Shown here piece after piece: positions 15,758 to 22,398 of a DNA stretch of 22,398 nucleotides. The stretch's first letter is position 1. Each line of letters opens with the position of its first letter. Made by a program: the position numbers and the translations under genes. The notes beneath the pieces were generated by a model that made no database searches, was not told the DNA's origin, and saw only the letters and a program-made list of their open reading frames with translations. The stretch comes from an uncultured Rivibacter sp. (GTDB taxonomy: Bacteria > Pseudomonadota > Gammaproteobacteria > Burkholderiales > Burkholderiaceae): the NCBI GenBank assembly GCA_946481025.1, contig CAMLNA010000067.1, forward strand, positions 1 to 22,398, in the 5' to 3' direction.

Positions 15758-18328
15758 ATGCCTGGAGCAGGGGTATCGCATCAGCGGCATGCAGCCGAAG
15801 GCGTGCCGGATTTCTTGCAGGGCGAGGGCACTGCAAAGGCACTGATGCGCGGCGCCGACTGGCATGCCTCGCCGCTGGGGCCGGTGGCGCGGTGGCCGCA
15901 AAGCCTCAAGACCACGCTCGGCATCCTGCTGCATTCCAAGCATCCGATGTTGCTGCTGTGGGGGCCGCAGCTGCTGCGCTTCTACAACGACGCCTTCCTG
16001 CCCAGCCTCGGTCACGAACGTGAGCCGCCGCCCATCGGCCAGCCGGCCGCGGAGTCGTGGCGCGACATCTGGCCGCTGGTGTGGCCGCAGATCGACGAAG
16101 TCATGCGGCACGGCAAGTCCTCATGGAGCGAAGACCGCCTCGTGCCGATCTCGCGCAACGGCCGGGTCGAGGACGTCTACTGGAGCTATGGGCCCTCGCC
16201 GGTGTTCGACGAGGCGGGCGCCATTGCCGGGACGCTCATCGTCTGCACCGAGACCACCGAGCGCGTGCTGGCCGACCGACGCCAGCAGGCCCTGCACCGG
16301 CTGGTCGAGGCCACCGTGGGCTGTGCCGACGCGCTCGAGGTGATCCGCCAGGCGGGCCGTGTGCTCGAGGAGGCCGCGGCCGACATCCCATTCTCGGCTG
16401 TCTACGCCGGCCAGGGCGGCGATGCTCCTGCGCTGACGGTCCACGCCTGCGGCCTGGACGACGCTGCCGCACGGCAGGTCGATGCGGCGGTGCAGGCAGG
16501 CCTGAACAACACCCCGGCTGCCCCGGCCGATGGCGAGAACGGCCGCCCGCTGGCAGCCCGTGGTGTTGTCGTCGAGCTGCCGGAGGCTGCAGGGTTGCCG
16601 TCGCATGCGATGTATGTGGTCAGCGCCGCGGGCGGCACGGGCCGCCGGGGCGATGCCATCGCGTTCGGACTCAGCGCCAGGCTCCCCTTCGATGATGCGT
16701 ACCGCAATTTTCTCGACCAGTTCGCCACCAACTTCGGTCTGGCCCTGGTGCGGGTGCAGGCGGCACGGCTGCGCGCCAGCTCGCACAACGAGCGCGACAA
16801 GCTGCTGCTGCAGGCTCCGGTGGCCGCTGCGGTGCTGGCCGGCCCGAAGCACGTGCTCCAGCTGGCCAACAAGCCGTTCTGCGACGTGCTGGGCCGCCAT
16901 GACGTGGTGGGGCGCCCCTACCTGGAGGCCTTTCCCGAGCAGGCCGGCACGCCGCTCGTGCTGGCGATGGACGGCGTCTATGCCGGCGGCAGGCGCCACA
17001 TCACCGGGGAAACGCCTGTGCGGTTGGCGCGGCGCGACGGCGGGCTGCCGGAAGACTGCTACTTCAGGTTCCATCTGGAGCCGGTGCGCAACTCGCTCGG
17101 CCGCGTGTTCGGCATGATGGTGATCGCAGTCGACATCACCGAGCAGGTGAGGGCGCGACAGGTGCTCGAACACACCGATCGCGAACGCACGCGGATGGTG
17201 GCCGAGCTCGAATCGGCTTCACGCGCCAAGGACGAATTCCTGGCCATGCTGGGCCATGAGCTGCGCAACCCGCTGTCTCCCATCGTCATGGCGCTTCAGC
17301 TGATGCGGCTGCGCGGCGACACCGGCACCGGCCGCGAGCAGGCCATCATCCAGCGCCAGGTGGACCACCTGATCCGCCTCGTCGACGACCTGCTCGATGT
17401 GTCGAAGATCACCCGCGGCAAGGTGGAGCTGCGGTGCGAAGACCTCGAGATCGCCGACGTGCTGGCCAAGGCTGTCGAGATGGCCAGCGTGCTGCTCGAG
17501 CAGCGCAACCACCAGCTTTCCATCGAAGTGAACCGGCAGGGCCTGCCGTGGCGTGGCGACGGCGTCCGACTGGCGCAGGTGGTGGCCAACCTGCTCACCA
17601 ACGCGGCGCGCTACACGCCGAGCGGCGGCCGCATCGCCTTGCGCGCCTGGCGCGACGCCAGCGAGATCTGCATCAGCGTCGGCGACAACGGCATCGGCAT
17701 CGCCCCCGACCTGTTGCCTCGCATCTTCGATCTCTTCGTGCAGGGCCACCGTGGTGCCGACCGCTCGGAAGGGGGCCTGGGCATCGGCCTCGCCCTGGTG
17801 AAGAACCTCGTGACGCTGCATGGCGGCACCGTGCATGCGCACAGCGATGGAGCGGGCTGCGGCAGCACGTTCACCATCCGTCTTCCCGGCATGACGCCGC
17901 CGGCCCTCGGCCTGGCGGCGCCAACCGATGCCCCGGCGAGCCCGCCGGTGACGCGGGTGCAGGCGAAGCGCGTGCTCGTCGTCGACGACAACCGCGACGC
18001 CGGCGACTCGCTGGCCGACGTGCTGCGAGTCCTGGGCCACAGCGTCTGCGTCGCCACCGATCCGCTGGAGGGCCTGGCGCTGGCGGGTGAGTTCGAACCG
18101 CAGGTTGCAGTGCTCGACATCGGCCTGCCCGGCATGGACGGCTACGAACTCGCAGGACGCATGCGCGCGCGGCTGGGCGCGGCGGGCTGCCGGCTCATCG
18201 CGCTGACCGGCTATGGACAGGACCACGACCGCCAGCGCAGCCACGACGCAGGGTTCGACGCCCACCTCGTGAAGCCGGCCGACATGGCACAGCTTGGCAG
18301 GCTGCTCGATGACCTGGCAGCGCCTTGA
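15758..18328 (+). CDS. Hybrid sensor histidine kinase, PAS-GAF-PAS-HisKA-HATPase-REC
   Basis: An 856-residue soluble sensor kinase with no transmembrane helix. An N-terminal PAS-like domain (about 33-170: GADWHASPLGPVARWPQSL and IVCTETTERV) is followed by a GAF-like domain (about 180-335) and a second PAS (about 350-465, ending MVIAVDITEQ). HisKA has the phosphoacceptor H500 in LGHELRNPLSP. HATPase_c shows NLLTNAARY, DNGIGI (643-648) and GGLGIGLALVKNL. The C-terminal receiver (about 737-853) has VVDDN, the phosphorylation site D787 in LDIGLPGMDG, T817 and K839. It could pass phosphate intramolecularly and then to a separate phosphotransfer or output protein, none of which is in the window. 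ATG 15758 has a GGGGGGAGAAGG stretch just upstream. No cysteine or histidine that would mark a bilin or haem site is evident. A strong hairpin follows the stop. Confidence 0.93.
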   Translation: MPGAGVSHQRHAAEGVPDFLQGEGTAKALMRGADWHASPLGPVARWPQSLKTTLGILLHSKHPMLLLWGPQLLRFYNDAFLPSLGHEREPPPIGQPAAESWRDIWPLVWPQIDEVMRHGKSSWSEDRLVPISRNGRVEDVYWSYGPSPVFDEAGAIAGTLIVCTETTERVLADRRQQALHRLVEATVGCADALEVIRQAGRVLEEAAADIPFSAVYAGQGGDAPALTVHACGLDDAAARQVDAAVQAGLNNTPAAPADGENGRPLAARGVVVELPEAAGLPSHAMYVVSAAGGTGRRGDAIAFGLSARLPFDDAYRNFLDQFATNFGLALVRVQAARLRASSHNERDKLLLQAPVAAAVLAGPKHVLQLANKPFCDVLGRHDVVGRPYLEAFPEQAGTPLVLAMDGVYAGGRRHITGETPVRLARRDGGLPEDCYFRFHLEPVRNSLGRVFGMMVIAVDITEQVRARQVLEHTDRERTRMVAELESASRAKDEFLAMLGHELRNPLSPIVMALQLMRLRGDTGTGREQAIIQRQVDHLIRLVDDLLDVSKITRGKVELRCEDLEIADVLAKAVEMASVLLEQRNHQLSIEVNRQGLPWRGDGVRLAQVVANLLTNAARYTPSGGRIALRAWRDASEICISVGDNGIGIAPDLLPRIFDLFVQGHRGADRSEGGLGIGLALVKNLVTLHGGTVHAHSDGAGCGSTFTIRLPGMTPPALGLAAPTDAPASPPVTRVQAKRVLVVDDNRDAGDSLADVLRVLGHSVCVATDPLEGLALAGEFEPQVAVLDIGLPGMDGYELAGRMRARLGAAGCRLIALTGYGQDHDRQRSHDAGFDAHLVKPADMAQLGRLLDDLAAP

Positions 18329-18342
18329 GGTCTGAGGTAGGT

Positions 18343-18381
18343 GTCGACGGGTCACACCCCACCGGGATGTGACCCGTCGAC
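18343..18381 (+). terminator. 14-bp perfect hairpin after the histidine kinase
   Basis: GTCGACGGGTCACA (18343-18356) and its exact reverse complement (18368-18381) enclose an 11-nt loop that can add a further CCC/GGG pair. It begins 15 nt after the stop. It is strong enough for a terminator but lacks a T-run, so it may act as an RNA 3'-end stabiliser or a Rho-assisted terminator instead. Confidence 0.6.
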
Positions 18382-18461
18382 GGTGCCGATGCCAGGATGG
18401 ACGTCCGGAACCAACCCGGTCATGCCTTGCGGCATTGCGCCCAACCACACCGTACGTCCGC

Positions 18462-18598
18462 ATCGGCACGAAACTGTGCAGTGCGCACACTCTATGGTTT
18501 GGGACTTTGGCGATAAACGGCCGTATCGCCAATCCACCGTTGCCGATTCAGGAATGAACCTGAATCCGAGAACGTGACATGTTGCGCACTGTGCCGAT
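18462..18598. other. Nested inverted repeats with three-way-junction geometry
   Basis: Outer arms: atcggcac (18462-18469) and agtgcgca (18480-18487) pair with tgcgcact (18583-18590) and gtgccgat (18591-18598), giving a 16-bp stem with one 10-nt bulge. Inside are two perfect hairpins: ttggcgata/tatcgccaa (18507-18515/18524-18532, 8-nt loop) and gattcagg/cctgaatc (18545-18552/18559-18566, 6-nt loop). The 357-nt gap 18329-18685 holds no convincing gene; this element and the preceding hairpin are its content. It could be a structured leader or small RNA, a palindromic mobile-element remnant, or clustered operators. Which one cannot be decided from one copy. Confidence 0.5.
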
Positions 18599-18685
18599 CG
18601 CTTGCGGTTCGTGGCACGGCGGGGCGCGGCGCTCGGGCGGCGCTCGAATAGCATCCACCGGGGAAGGGCCCACATCACGCCGTCG

Positions 18686-19252
18686 ATGACCACGACCACG
18701 ATGCCGAACAGACAACGAACCGAGAACCTGCGCACCACCGTGCGCCAGTTGGGCGCCGGACTGGTAGGCAAGGACCTTTCCATCCAGGCGTTTCGGGCTG
18801 GCCTGTGCGAGGCACTGCAGCGCGGCTTCAAATGCTCGCAGGCCAGCCTGTGGCGCTTCGTCGGCGAGCCCGGCGACCTGGTGCTGCGTTGTGTGGGCAT
18901 GCATTCCGAAGCGCGCGGCGGCGAGGAAAGCCGGGCCGAGTTGCGGGAGCACGAATACGACGTCTACTTCAGCGAGCTGCTCAAGCGCGGCGTCTACGCA
19001 AGCCCGGACGTGTTGAACGACCCCAATCTGCAAGGCCTGGTCGAGCCGTACTTCAAGCACACGGGCGTGCGCTCGTTGCTCGACGTGGCCTTCCAGGCCA
19101 ACGGCAAGGCCTTCGGAGTGCTGTGCATCGAGCAGGTCGGCGAATGTCGCGAGTGGACTCCGGCCGAACATGCATTGGCCCGGCAGGTTGCCGCGCTGAT
19201 CAGCCTCGCGGTGGCCAGGCTGCCTCCGACGTTCGAGTTTCACCAGGGGTAG
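18686..19252 (+). CDS. GAF-domain sensory protein
   Basis: A 188-residue protein made almost entirely of one GAF domain (about 35-176). A typical core, LWRFVGEPGDLVLRCVG, and a typical end, RSLLDVAFQANGKAFGVLC followed by EWTPAEHALARQVAALISLA, identify the fold. No effector domain or membrane helix is attached, so it may be a small-molecule sensor or a partner for another signalling protein, possibly the hybrid histidine kinase just upstream. The start is uncertain: ATG 18686 and ATG 18701 both lack a good ribosome binding site, while GGGAAGGG at 18661-18668 lies too far upstream. The frame is open to a TTG at 18602, which would run through the upstream leader. Ligand unknown. Confidence 0.82.
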   Translation: MTTTTMPNRQRTENLRTTVRQLGAGLVGKDLSIQAFRAGLCEALQRGFKCSQASLWRFVGEPGDLVLRCVGMHSEARGGEESRAELREHEYDVYFSELLKRGVYASPDVLNDPNLQGLVEPYFKHTGVRSLLDVAFQANGKAFGVLCIEQVGECREWTPAEHALARQVAALISLAVARLPPTFEFHQG

Positions 19253-19289
19253 CCGGGCGTGCGGCCCGTCGGGAGGCTTGCACGCAAAC

Positions 19290-19311
19290 GTAAGGGGGCA
19301 TTGCCGCTTAC
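19290..19311. promoter_or_regulatory. GTAAG-N12-CTTAC dyad upstream of the PEP-CTERM gene
   Basis: Five-base arms enclose an inner dyad (GGC-ATT-GCC), so the whole 22 bp is nearly palindromic. It lies 66 nt before the start codon in a 125-nt gap. It may be an operator or a short hairpin. No regulator can be named from the sequence. Confidence 0.35.
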
Positions 19312-19377
19312 AGATGTGGGTCCTCCCGGCGCCTAAAGTGCTTCGCAGAGTGGCTGGCACCCAGGGAGACCACCGTC

Positions 19378-21807
19378 ATGCGAACCTCGGCACGACCCCG
19401 CTGCGCGGCCTTCGCCGCCGTCTGCTGCATGTTGACCGCGGCGCCTGTCGCGCTTGCGGATCCGCCGCCCGAGTGGACGGTGCAGAGGCTGCCGGCCCTC
19501 GGCGCGCAGCCGGGTTGGACGGGCTTGGCGTTCAACAACCGTGGCCAGGTGGCTGGATGGGTCATTGACGAGGCGCGCACCTTGCCGGTGTGGTTCGACG
19601 GCACGACCACCCGCCTGCTCCCCAGCCCGCCGGGGGCGCAGGGCGGCAGGGCGGTCGACATCAATGATGCGGGGCAGATCCTCGCCGACCACCGGTTCGC
19701 CGGCGGGACCACCCTCACGATCCATCAGGGTGGCCAAGCCAGCGCCCTGAACATTCCGCCCGGCTGGAACATGTCTGCGCAGGCGATGAACGGGCAGGGG
19801 ACGGTGATCGCCAACGGCTACAGCCTCGACGGTCGAAGACAGGCCATGGTGTACGAGGGCGGCAGGGCACGCCTGCTCGGCACTGACTCGGAGGCGATCG
19901 CCATCAACGACCGCGGGCAGGTGCTCTATGCCGACGAAACCGGCGCCAGCTACCTGGACACCCACGGCGAAACCAGCCGGCTCGGTGGTGCTCGCCAAGG
20001 TGTGCGCGGGGAGTCGCTCAACGACCACGGGTTGGTGGGCGGCATCTACGACGCCGGTGCGACCGGCATGCCCGTGCTGGGACGAGCGGTCTTGCTCGAT
20101 GGCGTCGAGATGACCGAACTGGGCGGCTCGCGTTCGGGCCATGTCCGTTTCGTCAACAACCGGGGTCAGGCCGCAGCGGACATGTCCGTGTCGTTCGGCT
20201 CGCACGCGCACCTGTATGACAACGGCAGCTTCACCAACCTGACGCCCGATCTCGGCGAACGTGACTCCAGCTGGATCCTCGACCTCAACGACCGCGGCCA
20301 GGTCCTGTACCTGGTCGAACTCTTCGACGCCCCTCAGAGCCGGCGCATCGAACTCTGGGACAACGGCGTCGTGACGGACATCACCGCGCTGATCAACCGT
20401 CACCTCGGGGAGGGCGCTGCGGATCCGTACTTCAGCTCGTTCAACCAGCAGCTCAACGACGCAGGCCAGATCCTGCTCAACACGCTCCATGGCGGCGCGG
20501 GCACTCCGCTGCTGCTGACGCCCATACCGGAGCCTGCCACCTATGCCTTGCTGCTCGTCGGCCTGTGTCTGTTGACCTGGCGGCGGCTGCGGCCGCACAA
20601 GCCGGGCGTGCTGCTGCTGGCGCTGTTCGCCGGCGGCGGGGCGGCCGCCGAGGACTGGCGGGTCGAATGGCTGCCGGCCTTTGGCGGGAGCAACCTGGAG
20701 CTCAACGCGTTGAACGATCGAGGACAGCTCATCGGTCTGGACCGCAGCGGCCCCTACGGCGGCAGTTCGCGAGCGTTCCTGTACGGCAGCGGCACGTTGA
20801 CCGACCTGAGCCCGGTATTGGGCGTGGCCAGCAATGCGACGGCCATCAACAACCACGGACAGATCGCAGGGAGCATCGGTGATGACGTGTTCTTGTACAG
20901 CGGCGGCACCGTGACCCGGTACAACGTGCCCGGCGTCCGTGCGGGCACCCGCCACCTCAACGAACGCGGGCAGATCCTTGCGTCGAGCATCGAGCCGAAC
21001 GTGCATTCGTTCCTGATCACCGACGGACAGATCACTCCGATCGGTCCCGTCACCGGCATGCTGGGAGCCTCGGGTTCCGCATTGAACGACCGCGGCGACG
21101 TGGCCGGGCAGCTTGCCCAGTTCGGCGACCCAACACGCCAGGCGTTCTTCCAGCGCGACGGTCAGATGACGCTGCTGATGCCGCAGTCGCCCAACAGCCA
21201 TGTCGCCGACATGGACCGGCGCGGCCGCGTCCTCTTCTTCTATGAACGTGCGGACGGCCAGCTCCAGAACGCCATCTGGCACGACGGTGTTGTCAGCGAC
21301 CTTTCCACGCCGGGCGGGTCTCCATCCTGGCTCAGCCAGATCAACGATGCCGGCCAGATGCTCGGCTCGACCACGAGGCCCGACGGCAGCGGGATGCACT
21401 TTCTGATGAGCCACGGATCGACCATCGACCTCAACGCGCTGGCTGGAGGTGACGTGCATGCCACGCACCTCACCGAACAGGGCATCGTGGCCGGTACCTT
21501 CGTCCCGGACGGGACGACCGACCGGCATGTGTTCGTCTATGTCGATGGCCAGGTGATCGATCTGACGCGCTGGATGCTGGCCTCGTTCGATGACGTGGCG
21601 AACCTTCAGACGCGGGGCCTGCACATGGCCCTCAACGACGTCGGGCAACTCGCGGGCACCGCCGTGATGGAGGACGGCAGCACGCGGATGTTCATCGTGT
21701 CGTCCATTCCCGAGCCGCCGGCCGTGATGCTGCTGCTGAGCGGCACGCTGGCGGTGTGGGCGCTGCGGCGGCGCAGGAGCCCGAGACAGGGCGTTAGCGG
21801 CGGCTGA
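19378..21807 (+). CDS. Tandem double PEP-CTERM surface protein with HAF-type repeats
   Basis: One uninterrupted 809-residue frame that looks like two PEP-CTERM proteins joined end to end. Signal peptide 1-27 (cleavage near ALA-D). Domain 1 (about 28-383) has eight motifs of the type [LIFMV]N[DN]xGQ (for example FNNRGQVAGW, INDAGQIL, LNDRGQVLY). An internal sorting signal follows: PEP at 384-386, a hydrophobic helix, then WRRLRPHK (401-408). This runs straight into a second signal-peptide-like stretch (VLLLALFAGGGAAA, 411-424). Domain 2 (about 425-777) again has eight such motifs, and the protein ends in PEP (778-780), a helix and RRRR (797-800). Domains start alike (WTVQRLPALG and WRVEWLPAFG). 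ATG 19378 has AGGGAG 9 nt upstream. No internal ribosome binding site is visible at the junction. Exosortase would be the processing enzyme; its gene is not in the window. The repeats suggest a beta-propeller. Confidence 0.88.
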   Translation: MRTSARPRCAAFAAVCCMLTAAPVALADPPPEWTVQRLPALGAQPGWTGLAFNNRGQVAGWVIDEARTLPVWFDGTTTRLLPSPPGAQGGRAVDINDAGQILADHRFAGGTTLTIHQGGQASALNIPPGWNMSAQAMNGQGTVIANGYSLDGRRQAMVYEGGRARLLGTDSEAIAINDRGQVLYADETGASYLDTHGETSRLGGARQGVRGESLNDHGLVGGIYDAGATGMPVLGRAVLLDGVEMTELGGSRSGHVRFVNNRGQAAADMSVSFGSHAHLYDNGSFTNLTPDLGERDSSWILDLNDRGQVLYLVELFDAPQSRRIELWDNGVVTDITALINRHLGEGAADPYFSSFNQQLNDAGQILLNTLHGGAGTPLLLTPIPEPATYALLLVGLCLLTWRRLRPHKPGVLLLALFAGGGAAAEDWRVEWLPAFGGSNLELNALNDRGQLIGLDRSGPYGGSSRAFLYGSGTLTDLSPVLGVASNATAINNHGQIAGSIGDDVFLYSGGTVTRYNVPGVRAGTRHLNERGQILASSIEPNVHSFLITDGQITPIGPVTGMLGASGSALNDRGDVAGQLAQFGDPTRQAFFQRDGQMTLLMPQSPNSHVADMDRRGRVLFFYERADGQLQNAIWHDGVVSDLSTPGGSPSWLSQINDAGQMLGSTTRPDGSGMHFLMSHGSTIDLNALAGGDVHATHLTEQGIVAGTFVPDGTTDRHVFVYVDGQVIDLTRWMLASFDDVANLQTRGLHMALNDVGQLAGTAVMEDGSTRMFIVSSIPEPPAVMLLLSGTLAVWALRRRRSPRQGVSGG

Positions 21808-22261
21808 GCATCGCCTCCATCTGCGCGATCTCTTCCGTCTGCGACTTGATGATCCCGGCGCACAGCGCCTTGATATCGGGATCGGTGATCCGGGCCTCGC
21901 GACACATCAGGATGGCGCCCGAATGATGCGGGATCATCGCGCGCAGGAATTCCTCGTCGTCGACTCCGGCCTGCGTGCGCATGGCCACGAAGCTGGCCGC
22001 GAAGACGGCGAGCGCCGCTGCAATGAGCGCCCGGTTGGCGTGCCTGCTCGGGAACATCGAGCGCATCGACACCAGCATGACGATGGCCATGGGCGCCACC
22101 ATCATGAGCGTCATGTACAGGTTGTTGACGTTGAGCCGGAAGTGCCGAGCCGTCGCGATCATCGTGTACATGACCAAGTACATCACCACGAAGTCGATCG
22201 CGAGCTCGACGGCCAGCCTGGCGTAATGGTTCGAGGGGGCCGGAGTGCTGTGGGATTGCAT
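21794..22261 (-). CDS. DUF305-type membrane protein
   Basis: A 155-residue protein with three likely transmembrane helices (about 17-38, 45-65, 77-95) followed by a C-terminal DUF305-like helical region. The hallmark is EEFLRAMIPHHSGAILMCREA (split here: EEFLRAMIPHHSG then AILMCREA, 103-123), then DIKALCAGIIKSQTEEIAQM. DUF305 proteins often occur in metal-related, especially copper, contexts, and the methionine/histidine-rich motif fits that. This is a family association, not shown here. The ATG at 22261 has no clear ribosome binding site. Its last 14 bp overlap the end of the convergent PEP-CTERM gene. Confidence 0.87.
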   Translation of the reverse strand: MQSHSTPAPSNHYARLAVELAIDFVVMYLVMYTMIATARHFRLNVNNLYMTLMMVAPMAIVMLVSMRSMFPSRHANRALIAAALAVFAASFVAMRTQAGVDDEEFLRAMIPHHSGAILMCREARITDPDIKALCAGIIKSQTEEIAQMEAMLSRR

Positions 22262-22345
22262 GGCGGACGTGCTGTGAGGGGCTGAGCGTTTTCGGCAAAG
22301 GCTGTGCCTGTGGAGGCGTTCTTGGCTCCCCCAAAAAACGCGACA

Positions 22346-22398
22346 ATGTGCATTATGTTAAATAACATCCGCCGGTTCCTGGCTCCCGACACCGCCGA
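22346..22398 (+). CDS. Possible start of a gene running off the right edge
   Basis: An open frame starting at ATG 22346, or at the in-frame ATG 22355, reads (MCI)MLNNIRRFLAPDTA and continues past the window. There is no ribosome binding site, and the palindrome overlaps the start, so it could be leaderless or simply chance. Too little is visible to name a product. Confidence 0.3.
   Translation, partial: MCIMLNNIRRFLAPDTA
22355..22368. promoter_or_regulatory. ATGTTA-AA-TAACAT palindrome in an AT-rich patch
   Basis: Perfect 6-bp arms with a 2-nt spacer, in a short AT-rich patch that stands out from the GC-rich surroundings, between the divergent DUF305 gene and the right edge. It looks like an operator for a small dimeric regulator; none is recognised. 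Confidence 0.4.

Noticed and set aside
18341..18577. Possible 78-codon gene in the gap after the histidine kinase
   Set aside because: It starts inside the hairpin, has no ribosome binding site and shows no coding character. The non-coding palindromes explain the region better.
18462..18598. tRNA-like or integron attC reading of the nested palindrome
   Set aside because: The arm lengths do not fit a tRNA cloverleaf, and no attC core sites or integrase gene are present.
19333..21648. Minus-strand 771-codon frame opposite the PEP-CTERM gene
   Set aside because: Repetition in its translation simply mirrors the repeats of the real gene. There is no start signal or domain.
20572..21807. Second PEP-CTERM protein as a separate gene starting at TTG 20572 or GTG 20608
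   Set aside because: Neither codon has a ribosome binding site and no stop separates the halves, so a single product is the simpler reading. Internal initiation remains possible.

Overview
The window is GC-rich DNA with tightly packed genes and short intergenic gaps. It looks chromosomal and most likely comes from a betaproteobacterium of the Burkholderiales (Rubrivivax/Rhizobacter/Roseateles type). This placement is inferred from codon bias, a PEP-CTERM protein, a dodecin, double-domain iron-type ABC permeases and LuxR solos. No marker gene fixes the species. No tRNA, rRNA, CRISPR array, phage gene or intact insertion sequence was seen.

Layout. (a) 1-3317, plus strand: a fused two-domain ABC permease and its ATPase, of the Fe(III)/2-aminoethylphosphonate class. 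The binding protein would lie upstream of the window. (b) 3357-7675: two paralogous LuxR-type regulators in opposite orientation flank a secreted alginate-lyase-superfamily polysaccharide lyase with a C-terminal LamG-like domain. The two regulator genes share a perfect 35-bp inverted repeat in their helix-turn-helix region. (c) 7815-13723, minus strand: an ECF-type sigma factor followed by two large membrane Ser/Thr kinases whose genes overlap by ATGA. The sigma factor carries a threonine where ordinary ECF sigmas have acidic residues, which fits activation by phosphorylation. (d) 13865-15506: a phasin-like helical protein, a dodecin, a small membrane protein and a small hypothetical. (e) 15758-19252: a PAS/GAF/PAS hybrid histidine kinase with a C-terminal receiver, a strong 14-bp hairpin after its stop, a nested inverted-repeat element at 18462-18598 that can fold as a three-way junction, and a GAF-domain protein. 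(f) 19378-21807: one 809-residue reading frame that joins two complete PEP-CTERM proteins head to tail, with an internal PEP sorting signal running directly into an internal signal-peptide-like segment. (g) 21794-22261, minus strand: a DUF305 membrane protein whose 3' end overlaps the previous gene by 14 bp. A possible further gene begins at the right edge.

The common theme is signal sensing and cell-surface output. Three sensing routes (LuxR solos, kinase-sigma, hybrid histidine kinase) sit next to exported products (polysaccharide lyase, PEP-CTERM surface protein). The two most novel-looking items are the tandem PEP-CTERM fusion with 8+8 repeat motifs and the one-sigma/two-kinase operon with an apparent gene-conversion tract. 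The nested palindrome at 18462-18598 is the best candidate for an undescribed non-coding element.
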